Assembly (NCBI GenBank): GCA_030490835.1
Contig: CM059971.1
Coordinates: 59,816,012 to 59,880,011 of the forward strand
DNA length: 64,000 nucleotides
Source: Annona cherimola
Taxonomy: Eukaryota; Streptophyta; Magnoliopsida; Magnoliales; Annonaceae
Reading direction: 5' to 3'
Shown here: in pieces, positions 35,752-47,255 of the stretch
Layout: every line of letters starts with the position of its first letter
Position numbering within the stretch: position 1 is the first letter of the stretch
Made by a program: the position numbers and the translations under genes
The notes under the pieces: model-generated
Told to the model about the DNA's origin: nothing
The model's input: only the letters and a program-made list of their open reading frames with translations
Databases searched by the model: none

Positions 35752-37171
35752 AACTTCAGTGATACTTATATTTTTGTATAGACTTTTGTGGTATGCTAAT
35801 GTTGTATTTTATATAGACTTTACAAAACTTTATAGTATGCTAATTACCACATTATCGACTTTTTTGAGCTATTATTTAAAGAACTAGATTCGGTTGCACT
35901 ATCATGCTTCATCATTTGTTGTGCTCTACTTTTGAAAATTGGCTTTAGATGTGATCATATGTATATTATCTTAGGTTTTGATAATATACATGAGCATTAC
36001 CTATAGACACTCAATTTAGAATACTTACTATTACATTTAGCCCGATTATAAAACACATTTAAATATAATCCTCAACTAAGGAGGCATATTTGTGTAAGGT
36101 TTTTCATGGAGAGGTCAGAAACACATTTGGATGAAGACTCAACTCCATTTTAGCTTGTAAAAAATGTAATCAAATTAAATCATAGTATATTAGAAGACTT
36201 GACGAATAATTTAAAATTTCAAAAGTATGTAAAATTACTAGACCAACAATTAATTAGAAGGATCATTTTCCCAAATGAACATTTTTAAGAATAAAGCACA
36301 AGGTAGAAAGTAGTCAAAGGGTTAATCAAAGTTAATTCCACTATGAACATGTTTTTCATCTACAAATGTGAGACATGAGTCACATCCATCTATAACCACT
36401 TTTCAGAAAAATACATATCATCTTCACGACATTTTCATCAATATCACACAGACCCTCAAAACATATCCACTGTTCAACCTTTTTCAATATACAAAATCTA
36501 TTATACCTTAAGCACAAGACCTTCAACTGATTTTCCAACAAAAAAAAGCCATCATTCAAAAAAAACCACACTACTGGCTTCCAATGTCAAGCACTCCTTA
36601 TGTATAATAATAACCTGTAAAAGCCATGAAAATAACACAGTAGTTAAAATGCATTAATTGTATAAAAACTGGTAAAATAGTTTGTCGAATATGAGATTTT
36701 AGCAGACAAAGCATTTAGGTTGACTTGTGATGTGAGGTGGAGCAATAACTATAAGTTCATGCATCTTGGATGACACTTGATGTACTGCCCACAACTGAAG
36801 AAGAGACTTCTATAACAAAGGGGTTTTGTCAATTAGGGAATGCAACTAAAGCATATAAAAAGATCATGATATGTTTAACATATGAATAGCTTATCAATGC
36901 TTTTGTCGTGATGTTTGAACTGTCACTTCAGGGATGGTAGATGGATTTGTAACATTAAGTCTTTGTTTTAATGGCAACTTTAGTTGGTGGCTTCCACCTA
37001 TACAATAAAAATTAGAAGATAATATTGTCATCGATCTATACTAGCTACCAACATTCAACATAAGCAACCAAAAAAACAAATTATAGACCAATTGTTCCTT
37101 TGTTTTCAATGATTACTCCTCTCCCTCGTTGTGATGAACCTGAAAGAAAAAAATAAAATTGCATTATAATC
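35752..37171. other. Region between the two convergent genes
   Basis: AT-rich DNA with no recognisable gene. In maize MuDR the corresponding space holds the two transcript ends. Terminators cannot be pointed out here. Confidence 0.4.
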
Positions 37172-40100
37172 TTATAATAGATTGAAAGGTGCATGATTGG
37201 TATTGATTACACATAAATAAGATATATCATATGCTCTCCTTCCATCTGTTACCGTTCCTCGTCCCCTTCCTTGCCCACCACGTGAATGCTGATTTGGGGG
37301 GGGGGTCTGTTTGGGATTTACAAGTGCTCTTATTATGCCCAAATTGCCCACACCTACGACAACACTATTTTTGTACATCTTTGGATATCCTTCTACACTT
37401 CGATTCATTTTCTCTCGCACTTTTACTTCTTTTTAGCTTACGTTAACCGGGTGCTCTTCGAATGTTGGGTGGTAGGATATCAAAAGGGACAAGTGCTTTG
37501 TCATAATCTACAGAATCTGGCATGTCATGTATGCGAGCTTCATACACAACTTTATACATGGAAACTTTAAAGTACGATGAGTAGAAATCTTAGGGATTAG
37601 CCGTTAATGGCCACATGATAACTATTAGTGCATGAATACATGGTATTCCATCTAGTTGCCACTGTCTGCATGAGCATATCTTCTTGTCAATGTGCACAAC
37701 ATTCTGTATTTCCTCCACATCACTTCGTATTCAAACTCACCTGCTCCCAACACAAAGGCTTGTCTTGCCTTAAGTAGTGCTTCAGCAATAATGTTGACCA
37801 CACGTGGGACAACCTTATGCTTGAATCTTGATGCTTTCTCTCGCCTTTCTTAGCTTGCCATCATCTTGCATCATATCATTTCAAAGCATCGTATGGTAGG
37901 GGCATGTCTTGGATCTATAATTCATTGATTTCGAACTTCGGCGGCATTATTATCTATGTGATTAGAGGGTATGTCTTCTTTGAACCAAGCCTTGCAATAA
38001 TGTTTGCCATGTATCTCGTTCAACCACTTCCAAGTGTCTTCACTTACAATGCATACGACATCCATCTTCTCTTCAAATTTGGATCTTGTATATGCTCTAG
38101 CCACATCCCATGGTGAATCCATAATTGGCTCACTTTTGCCAAAGGGCTTTCCTTCCAAATTGTTGACAATATACCTCATGCAAGACCGATGGTGGCTATG
38201 TGGGGAAACCTGTTGTACCGCATCAAGAAGACCCTCCTGGGGATCAAATATGAAGGTGAATGGTCCATTCCTAATTGCTAAGAATAAATTCTGAAGAAAC
38301 CATTCCTAATTACTCCCACATTCAGCCTCAACTGTTGCTATCCCGATTGGAATGATCCCATGGTCCCCATCTAGTGTAACTGTTAATAATAATACACCTT
38401 TATATCTTCCCTTCAAAAAGGTCCCATCCAAACCTATGAATGGTCTACATCCATGTCGAAAACCATCTTGAAAAGCTTTCAATGAAATAAATACACGACC
38501 GAAAGTGACATATGTATTTATTATTTATTCAGCAATTGTGCCTAGATTGAACCTCTTAGAGATCAAGCAATACGAAGGAATTAGTTAGTATGACTTTTCA
38601 TCCAAGCCGCACACTTCAGCCATTCCTTCTGCTCGGGCTATGTGGACTTTCTTGTACCCAAGACAAATTATGTTTGTAAATCTTCCCAGAGAGATGTTGC
38701 AGAAGGCTTTTGTTTCCTCCGCAATTTAAGGATGATATGTGCCTTGATGCACTATTTTATTGCAGACTTTTGACCGCCTGATTGAAATGCTGAACTCTCA
38801 TGCTTATCATTCAACATTCCAATAATGTAACTTGTGTTTTCATGCATTAACCTTGCGTACACCCTCCAAGGGTAGCCACTCCCCTTGTATTTTGCAATAA
38901 CCTTTCTCTTTTCATTCTTCACATAGCACATATCAAAGAAGTTGCGTACAACATACTCGATGAGGGCTTATAGGAGTAATTGGATGATTCCAAATTGCAT
39001 TCCAACTCCTAAACGTGGGTTTTCTAAATTCTTAGCCGAGAACCTTTTACTTCTCGAAATTCTCTTACTCTTGTGTGTTCCATCATCTGAAGAATCATCC
39101 TCTGATTCAAAACAAGAGTCATTCTCACCATCATACACATAATTGGCATCAATATTCGGTAGCACTTTATCATAAGTAACATTGTTCTTTCCTTTCATTC
39201 AATCTTCCCTTCATCTCCCCTTTGTGCATAATCTACAAATCAAAAGTAGTAGGGGTGAAATATAAATGAACTTAATGACTATTGAAGAAAATATAAGCTG
39301 GTATTTAGGTGGAGATATTACTAACCTGATGCATGAACATGATGTCCAATAGGTATATCAAAGACTTGGTCCTTCGGTATGACATCTACATTGTCAACAA
39401 CATTGTCATCTGCGTCATCTGAGTCATCTGAATCATCATGTTCTGCACATGGATCTAAAAAAATTAATAGGCATATGACTATTGTCTTATTAAGCATTTC
39501 AATGAACTAATAAAAAATTCAACATGGCCTAGAAATTATGTACCGCTTTCATCAGTTGTAGAGCCTTTTGTGCCTTTTAACTGAAAGTTCGGATCATTCT
39601 TCCCAACGTATGTCATATCGTTAGCAGTAGTATCTTGGAAAAACTTTGAATTGATATTCATCTTCTCAAGCTACTGTCTCTCTTGTAACTCTCTTTCATG
39701 ATTACAAGATTCTTGGATGATAAATTTGTTTATCATTGTATCCATTTGGATAATTTTATTAGCATGACTCTCCAATTGAACATCCAATCTTTGGCTTTGT
39801 GTGGCCCCTCCTTGAATGTTTTCACTTCCATCTTTGGCACTTGCAACTTATATATACTAGAGCACATATTAGTTTTAGCACAAAACAACAAATAAATAAA
39901 AAAATCAGTAATGACATAACAACATATGATTTGTGGTACATTGAGTATTAATACCAGTGAATGAAGTATCCTTGCCTGTCATATGGTCAATATCTACCTC
40001 CACTCCACTAGTTGTCTCTTTTGTTATAGAACCGACATTCTCACTATCCTCTTATGGATTTGTAGTCGCTATCCTCACATCGCAAAATTCGGTTGGTTTA

Positions 40101-40366
40101 CAACACACATATAGTGGAATCTCTTTCATATCCATCCAGTTTACACTTCCATACTTATTCACCATATTAATCACATACTCATCACACTTCAACCTACTAA
40201 TTGCTTTAGAAATATCCATGTAAGGGTACTTAAAACCAACAGTAAAGCTATCTTTTGATAATCCTGATAATTTCATAATCTGTTTCTCTCTATCGATCCA
40301 ACATAATTCATCGAGGTCTACAACTTGATGCAACTTCCCTCCAAGGTAATTTGTAATGTTTTTCAA
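37172..40366 (-). pseudogene. MURA-like Mutator transposase
   Basis: It would cut and join element ends in the nucleus. An N-terminal PB1-like segment (NYLGGKLHQVVDLDELCWID) lies at 40366-40052, followed by acidic exons and apparent introns down to 39200. The Mutator DNA-binding domain (NLENPRLGVGMQF, then ALIEYVVRNFF and YPWRVYARL) is at about 39040-38850. DDE core, all in one frame: Asp at 38426-38428 (FIGLDGTFLKG), Asp at 38243-38245 (FIFDPQEGLLDAV), Glu at 37937-37939 (DNNAAEVRN). A SWIM finger, CSCRQWQLDGIPCIHA, is at about 37680-37630 and a CCHC knuckle, CRRCGQFGHNKSTC, at 37361-37320. Trp codons appear to have become stops at 38306-38308 and just after the Glu. A 10-G run lies at 37296-37305. 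Confidence 0.8.
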
Positions 40367-40612
40367 TACATTCCTCTAAAATGCACCTCCAAAGTGAATT
40401 GCTAGTGTAATCTGATTGACAACCATTACTACGAAAATGTTTGGACAATATTAACAATAATAAAATGAAGTTATCAACCTTATGCAAATATAAAGAATGC
40501 ATAAAAGTGATGATTGGAAATATAAAGAATAATTGATTTAAAGCAACTTTTATAGTCATTGAACCACTTAATGTAGAAATTCCATTAATTAGGCTTCCTC
40601 TATCAGTGAGAG

Positions 40613-41325
40613 TACAACAAAAATCTAGCTACCTAAATCAACCAAAGAAAATTTCATGAAATTGGGCTCAACTGCCACATTATATGATGCTCAAGAATAC
40701 AAAAAAAATCCAATTAGCTAAATCAACTAAATAAAATTCCATGAAATTGGGCTCAACTACCACATTATACGATTGCTAAAAAAATACAACAAAAATCCAG
40801 CTACCCAAATCAACCAAAGAAATTTTCATGAAATTGGGTTCAACTACCACATTATGGGTCTGTTTGGTAATAAGTAAAAGTTGCCAAGTTAAAACTTTTC
40901 AATCTAAAACTTTTCACTCTCCACAATTACCCTATTTTTTAATCATTTCTTCACATTTTTTTATATAATTATCCTACTTTTCAAACATTTCTACACAACT
41001 ACCAACACAACTAACCTATCTATTTCAACTTTTATCCTATTTATTCCTCATCATTACCCCTATCATATCACATCATTTGACAACTTCTACTCTCTATAAC
41101 TTTTCATTAAAAGTTTTATCCATTCCCAAACACACCCTGTATGATGCTCAAAAATACAACAAAAATCCTGGAACCTAAATCAACCAAAGAAAATTCCATG
41201 AAATTGGGCTCAACTGTCGTATTATATGATGCTGAAGAATACAACAAAAATCCAGCTACCTAAATCAACCAAAGAAAATTCCATGAAATTGGGCTCAACT
41301 GCAACAATATATTATGATCAGGACT
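40613..41325 (+). repeat. 85-87-bp tandem repeat array inside the MULE
   Basis: Units start at 40613, 40698, 40785, 41155 and 41240. Each reads TACAACAAAAATCCAGCTACC, then AAATCAACCAAAGAAAATT, then GGGCTCAACTGCCACATTAT. The third unit is split by the MITE at 40856-41137. The array lies between the transposase start and the right TIR, where promoter or transposase-binding sequence would be expected. Confidence 0.85.
40856..41137. repeat. Tourist-like MITE, family A copy 2
   Basis: Begins GGGTCTGTTTGG and ends CCAAACACACCC. Flanks are TAT (40853-40855) and TGT (41138-41140). Comparing with the uninterrupted neighbouring repeat units (cacattatatgatgc) shows the insertion duplicated TAT, with one later mismatch. 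This is the best resolved copy of the family. Confidence 0.85.
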
Positions 41326-42429
41326 TGAGAAGATTATTTACGTAAGGCAAGTGGTCTTTTTGTACATCCATATCCATATAATATTAATAGATACGAAAGT
41401 TATATATGTGTGCTTGCTTCTACTTTTTCAGCTTTATTTATAAGGATTAGATTTCCCTTTTTTGAACGTGTAAGGCCATGTAAATCGGATGTGTAACAAT
41501 TACCTATACATTTTGGAAATTTTATTTAGCCATTCAAGACAAATCCTCTCTCCTATGTCTGACCAATTGTGAAAACAATTGTCTACTTAATTTTTTCTTA
41601 TCTATATGACTTCACATGCAATGCAATTTGATTATAACAATCAAGAAGCCACAATTTGACCTGTAAGTTAGTCAAAAAGAGGATGTAGACAAATGAAAAG
41701 TAATGAATAAATTAATGCAACTATCCCACGAACATAAAAAATTCTAATGCAAGTGGGCCCACTTGCTTTTTTAAAATTGCACTTAGGCATGTCGTTTTCA
41801 GAAATAGAGCTTTTGGTTGTATTTTGCCATTCAAGGCATTGGAATGTCATTTTCAGACAACCAATACTTTTCAAAAAATAGATAGTGGGACCACAACAAT
41901 GACTATTGACTAAAATGAGGCTAGTGGGACCACAATAATGGCTCTCCCTTTATATGACTCCTACGAACAATATACCAAACAAAAATAAAAATTCACCTTA
42001 TGAGGAAGACGACCTCGTCGAAGTTAGGATAGCCCGTTGTCAGCACACAAAGCTTCACGCTCGTCAGCAACACTATATAGATATGAGGCACGAATTAATA
42101 GCAAGATGGGACAAAGAAGATAGATAAAGGAGGAGGAGAGATGACATCAGTGTCGATGAAGAAGATGCTGTGGTTGGACATGGCATACCTTGCCGGCGGC
42201 ATGCAAACCTTCAAAATTTATCATAGTGGCAGACAGAGATGAATATCGAACTAGTAGAATATGCAGATGTAGGCGAACTAGGGATTCTACAGGCGAAGAC
42301 GGATGGGTGGAATCAATCACAAGCCACTAGCGTCAGAGGTAAACTGGCGAAGATGGAGAAGAAATAGGGATTTTGCAGCTAGAGAAAATTAGGGATTTGG
42401 GAAACACATGAATTTCCCTTTTCGATTTA
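41326..42429. other. Interior DNA between repeat array and right TIR
   Basis: No gene recognised. A 47-bp duplication of AGTGGGACCACAA occurs at 41884-41950. The part 42000-42330 is GC-richer, with gaggaagacgacctcgtcg and ggcggcatgc, as in a leader exon of the minus-strand transposase transcript. Confidence 0.35.
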
Positions 42430-43275
42430 TCTCTAAGTCGTGGGCAACTTAGTCATTTCACTTTCTTTAAAACGCCGTTTTTACATGTTAGTGACGGCTT
42501 GAGCATATTTGGGATTTTGTCAAAAAGTAGTGAGTATATTTGGAATTTTTGAAACATTGTGAGCATATTTGGGAATATGGTTAAACGTGATAGGTATATT
42601 TGGAAAAAACCCTAATTTCAAAAACTCTTCTTCCATCATCAAACACTCAACTAATATATAAAATTGTCAACATGTTTATAGGTTGATTGAATAGAGTCGA
42701 ACCATATATTGTCTATCGATAATAGGTGTGCATTTGATGTAATGAAGTTAATTGTTAGCCTAAAGGGAGACGAGGAGGCCATGACATTTGCAGTCATGAC
42801 TATAAAAAAAAATGTATTAACGAGAGCTGTAAATATGGTTGTTAAAGAAAGGTAGTGATCGATTGCACTATATAGCAAATGCACACTTGTTGGTCATCAC
42901 TTAGATGACCAAGTAGTTGATATGAGTGTGTATAATGGTAGGAGGCCTAGGGAAATGTCAGTAATTTTGCATATTACCTAACGGTGTTTAGTGACAGAAA
43001 TAAGCATTTTTCAGATTGAATGTCACATAATGGGTGCATTTAGAAAATTTGAAATATTATAAGTACATTTGGTATATTTGGAATTTCGAAATATTGTAGG
43101 CATAACCCTTTTAGTTTACACCTAGTGCATAATGTTAATTTTCACATACTAACTAACGGTATTTTGTGATGAAGTAAATATTTTTGGATTAAATATAAGC
43201 ATGGCGAGTATATTTGAAAAATTTGAAACATTATGAATATCTTTGGAACCAGAGTCCAATATCAATTGTATTTTG
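42430..43275 (-). repeat. Right long TIR of the MuDR-like element
   Basis: The reverse complement matches the left TIR in order, including the inner part (gttgccc at about 42473) and the outer part (tatactcgcc, ttagttag). It is interrupted between about 42620 and 42960 by unrelated DNA that has no partner on the left. Confidence 0.7.
42620..42960. repeat. Insertion in the right TIR with hairpin
   Basis: About 340 bp absent from the left TIR. It contains a perfect stem, TTGGTCATC at 42890-42898 and GATGACCAA at 42904-42912, with a 5-base loop. Boundaries and family unknown. Confidence 0.45.
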
Positions 43276-43602
43276 GTACGTTATGTTGACGCTTAAAAAG
43301 AAGTGATACTACCTTCAATATATCTCGGCCGCAAACAACAACGAGCATCAAATCAACAAGCCTTTAATTTCACTCTTTCTTTCATTTTTTTTGTATCAAC
43401 GACATTCAATAATATTTTGAAAAAGAAATTACAGTTGGTGATCATTTTTTTATTGATAATGTACAACTTGACATCTGATATAAAAATTAACCCCTTTCAT
43501 AAGAGAGACATGCCAAGCTTCCACCAATATTACCGGGATAAGGGAGACACATTAAGCTCTCAGTAACATTCCAGAGAGACCAAATACTCAATGAAGATAA
43601 TT

Positions 43603-43633
<31 letters not shown>

Positions 43634-44708
43634 CAACCAGTATTGCCGTTGGGGAGTTGGCGCCTGCACAATAGAAGGCATTGGCGCGTACCAATTGGCT
43701 AGTTGGTGATCATTGATGATGCAGAATTTACTGGTGGTCGTTGGGAGCAGTTGTAGTAATTAATCAAGATGGCAGTCTTCGAAGTGACAATTCGGGTAAC
43801 AGTAATACCACGTGATAAGCTTAGCAATTAATTGCCTGATGGTGACGGTAGATGGTGATGTTAGATTATTATGACATTTAAAACAAGTACAGATGCAGTT
43901 AGGGTTTATTTATTTTTACATAAAAGAACAATTAAAATTTCCATTCTATTGTAAACCGAGCTTTTAATGTCGGCATTATATGATGCCATTTATAATATTA
44001 GATGACTTGATATATATATATATGCATAAAAAAGAAGACTATTTTTTCCCTGATCTTTTACTAATTAATTGTAAGATATTTATTTATTGCTAATTATGCG
44101 ATATTTGACGATACGAGGTCTCCGCTATGCATTGCTCGGAGCTCAAATACACAATTAAATCATTTGCTTGATTGTGTTATGCCTTTCGAGTTGGTAGATT
44201 CTTTTTAGTGATAACAAAATTAAAAGTTCTGTTATATATAGGCATTATTTTGGTATACCATTTAAATTTTGCATGTCCTCCGATAATTTATTTAAAATCA
44301 ACCGTTAATTTAATTTAATTTATAAGAAATATTTTGATTGAAAAACAGTATCATTTTACGTACTTAATGGATTATAGCATCAGGTATAAAAACAGTAAGG
44401 AATTAAATGCCTAGTTTTTAAACAACTAGAAATCTTAAAAGTGTATCTAGTTTGATGATTAGAAAGAGCTATATGAAAGCCAGATAGGTGAAGGCCTATA
44501 TATATGTACTGCGTTTTTAGTATCTAAACCATTAGTTAAATTTAGTTGAAATTTAATAATATAAAATAAAATTTTAATTATTCATATTAGTCGTTAGGTA
44601 TTTAATTTGTCAAAAATTTAATCTTGAATCAGTATGACTTCCATGAATATCATACCATCATAAGTTTTTCTATTACTATTGCATTGACAGCATATAGATT
44701 TGATTTAA
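43276..44708. other. No gene; 26-A run
   Basis: AT-rich DNA. A run of 26 A at 43603-43628 is followed by a GC-richer segment (43640-43850) with two TTGGCGC words. Nothing coding is recognised. The A run could be a retrotransposed poly(A) tail, but no transcript-like sequence precedes it clearly. Confidence 0.4.
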
Positions 44709-44970
44709 GGAGTGCTTGTTTATATTATAAATATTTTAATTTAAATCTTTTCATTCTCTACAATTACTTTATTCTTAATTATTTCTTAACTTTTTCTATA
44801 TAACTATCATATTTTTAATCATTTTTAAACAACTACTTGTACGTCTAACTTATCTATTTGAATTTTACTGTCCTTTACTTCTTATCATTATCTCTAGTAT
44901 ATTACATCATTTTTTCTATTTTCAAAACCTTACATCAAAAACTTTTCATTGAAATTTTAACCACATCCTT
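44709..44970. repeat. Tourist-like MITE, family A copy 3
   Basis: Colinear with the copy at 40856-41137 in the same orientation (TCTACAATTACTTTATTCTT, then ACTTTTCATTGAAA near the right end). The ends are decayed to AAGGAGTG/CACATCCTT. Confidence 0.65.
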
Positions 44971-45864
44971 GAAAATAAGTAATTAATATTATAAAAAACA
45001 GTGCATATATTTAACGGTTTAAATCTCATTTTTCGAAGCTAGGTATAAGCAGTTCACATATATTCATTGTATTTAATTTCTTTTGTAGTGATTTTAACAC
45101 AAAAAAATAATGGTTTGAATGTTTCATTATATTACATATCACAAAATAAAAATTTCAAAAGTGTTTTATCCTAAAAAGAGCTCACTGCTCTTTGGTCACT
45201 TTAATTTCATTTGAGTATACCTAAATAATTAAGAAATATATTAAAGCAACCCAACACCGTGCCCATAGCCACAAATCCACTCATTTGACCAACTAAAATT
45301 TTTATTTTTTTATAGATATGTCCATTCATAGATAAGCTAGTGTGCAAAATTTGTATTTTTTATTTTTTAATTTGTTTTCAAAAGTAATAATATATAAGCT
45401 ATAAAATTTGGCATACTGACCAGACTAGGTGGGACTTACAGCTCCATGAAAAACAAAAATATGTAAAAGAAAATTTTGGCAGCCCACCAATCATTCAATT
45501 TGCGACAGATTGTACAGAATGGCTATATCAAATAGTAGATCATAAATATATATTTTACATCTCAAAAGTACTCAATCTTTCATGCAGGAGTTATTAAATA
45601 ACGTTTTTTTAGGTGTGTACAACTCAATTCGGATTCATTTGGTTCTTATTATATTATAACTTTATCTTAGGGTTATATATGAAATTATGAACCAAACTAG
45701 CCTGTGAATACATTAAAGTAAGATTTTATGCGAAGATGTATTACTTACAAAACTACTCTTCCAAATTTAGAAAGTGAAAAGAGGAAAAAGAGTGCATCTG
45801 TAATTCATTCATTTAAAGAAATGAAGTCCTCACTTAAAAAAGCAATAATGCATTTCGGCAACCT
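44971..45864. other. AT-rich DNA, no gene
   Basis: Around 45012-45048 the minus strand reads AATGAGATTTAAACCGTTAAA, a match to the duplicated unit at 61205-61462. Nothing else is recognised. Confidence 0.4.
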
Positions 45865-45888
45865 CCCCCCCCCCCCCCCCCCCCCCCC
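45865..45888 (+). repeat. 24-C homopolymer
   Basis: Twenty-four C followed by seven A. The minus strand would be a G-quadruplex-forming G24 run. Length may be unreliable because such runs are error-prone in sequencing. Confidence 0.8.
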
Positions 45889-45892
45889 AAAA

Positions 45893-46024
45893 AAAGCACC
45901 ACCAAGTAAAGTCACGATTTAACTTAAGGGAGATAAAGTTTACTAGATAGTGAGCTACTTTATTGTTGCAACGAAACAGATGAACGAAATCAATCTTTTC
46001 AAACTTCAAAGCTATGTATCTCAT
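45893..46024 (-). pseudogene. Fragment of an RVT_3 RNase H-like domain
   Basis: The minus strand encodes about 43 residues including FVHLFRCNNKVAHYLVNF, matching the F-x-H-V-x-R-x-x-N-x-V-A-H-x-L pattern at the end of the RNase H domain in plant LINEs and related domesticated proteins. It ends in the homopolymer at 45865-45895. No other part of a LINE is seen nearby. Confidence 0.5.
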
Positions 46025-46419
46025 CTACCGAAATCACTCCATATCGCATTTCAGAGAGACAACACTAAATTAATACTTAACTTTAAATTCCTGATAAAAA
46101 TATTTAACTTTAAATTATGAAGTTGCTTCTTTATAAAAATAAAGATTAGATGTTAGAAATAAAACATGATAGAGAAAAGAAAGTTTGTTTGGAGAAGGGA
46201 AAAATTAAAAAACAGAAATAAATTTGAGAGGGATCCAACTTGGGTCATCTAAGATCAAGTTAAGGCTAAACCTAACCATAACCTAAGATACACTGTATGA
46301 ACCCTTACCTTAAGTCAACCTATTTTAAAACTTAAGGCTAAGCGTTGCTTTTAGCTAGGTTTTGGTTGTGATAAGGTTTAAGCAAACAGCTAACCCCTCA
46401 GCTTGAAAAGCTCACACCA

Positions 46420-47255
46420 GACAAAATGGTGAACTCCTGAATACGAAGCTCACATGATTGATTGACCCCGGGGCACGAGCCCTTGGAGTACAAGAGTTGA
46501 GCCCCACTTTAAAGAGTAAGATTAGATGTACATAGTAACATCACCCCAGCGTCGACTTACTTCTTGACCAAAAAAGCTCATAAATGTCATAGCCCTAGAC
46601 TAAGGCATTACCACCTAGCATTAGTGAGAAATTCGACGGTCCTAGGAGGCAAAGTTAGCTTAAGTTATCACAAGTCATTTATAGCAGGTCTTGTTCGGCA
46701 CTCAGTTTATTAGAGATGGCCACATCACTAGTGGAAAAATCTAATAAGATGATTGCAAATCTTCCTCTAACACCTGGCATGAACAGTCTTAGGATGAATC
46801 ATGTATGAAACCAGCAATCCACCCCCTTGCTTAAGAGGTTGGACCTCTTTATAATAAACTACTTGGGGTGGATTGAACCCCTCACGCCAAATTGCTGGAA
46901 GTGGGTTGGATTCCTCGGTCTGCTTGGGGATTTGTTTAGAAAACTCTCTTTGAGGATCTACTCATTAGTGAAGAAAGATAGAATCACCAACTCTTGTCTT
47001 CATGGAGAAGAGGGGAGGGGAGAGTTCTTTTAGACAAGGAAAAATCACCCATCTTTGTATCTCAACCTATGTAACTAAAACTCTGATAGTGGAAATTTAG
47101 TCAGGATAGGCGTTATAGTTTTTGGGTGATCTTATATTCATAGGCTCCTCTTTTTCTATATAAAACCTTTGTATATTCACTCAATTCCCTCTAGTGATTT
47201 AAGTCCTTAGTATGGTTTGGCTAAGCATTTAAAAAAATTCGAACTTATTATTCGA
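46420..47255 (+). repeat. LTR-like direct repeat, left copy
   Basis: Colinear with 50930-51625: shared GTGGATTGAACCCCTCA, AAACTCTCTYTGAG, GGAGAAGRGGGGAGGGG and, near the end, ATTCCCTC...GAGTCCTTRGT. A TATA-like TCTATATAAAACC at 47155 fits an LTR promoter. It holds about 150 bp (46690-46850) absent from the other copy. Confidence 0.6.

Larger units (their letters stand above)
34190..43275. mobile_element. MuDR-like two-gene Mutator element
   Basis: About 9.1 kb, bounded by long inverted repeats at 34190-34645 and 42430-43275. Between them are a plus-strand GRF zinc-finger gene (35267-35751) and a minus-strand MURA-like transposase gene (40366-37172), converging on each other. Between the transposase start and the right TIR lies an array of 85-bp repeats with a MITE inserted in it. 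Both genes carry nonsense codons. I could not fix the outer ends to the base or find the expected 9-bp target duplication. Confidence 0.75.

Noticed and set aside
43603..43628. 26-A run as the tail of a processed pseudogene or SINE
   Set aside because: No coding or tRNA-like sequence precedes it and no target duplication could be found.
43641..43665. attgccgttggggagttggcgcc as a second gypsy primer site
   Set aside because: The order of the two halves is reversed compared with a primer-binding site and no LTR end lies beside it.
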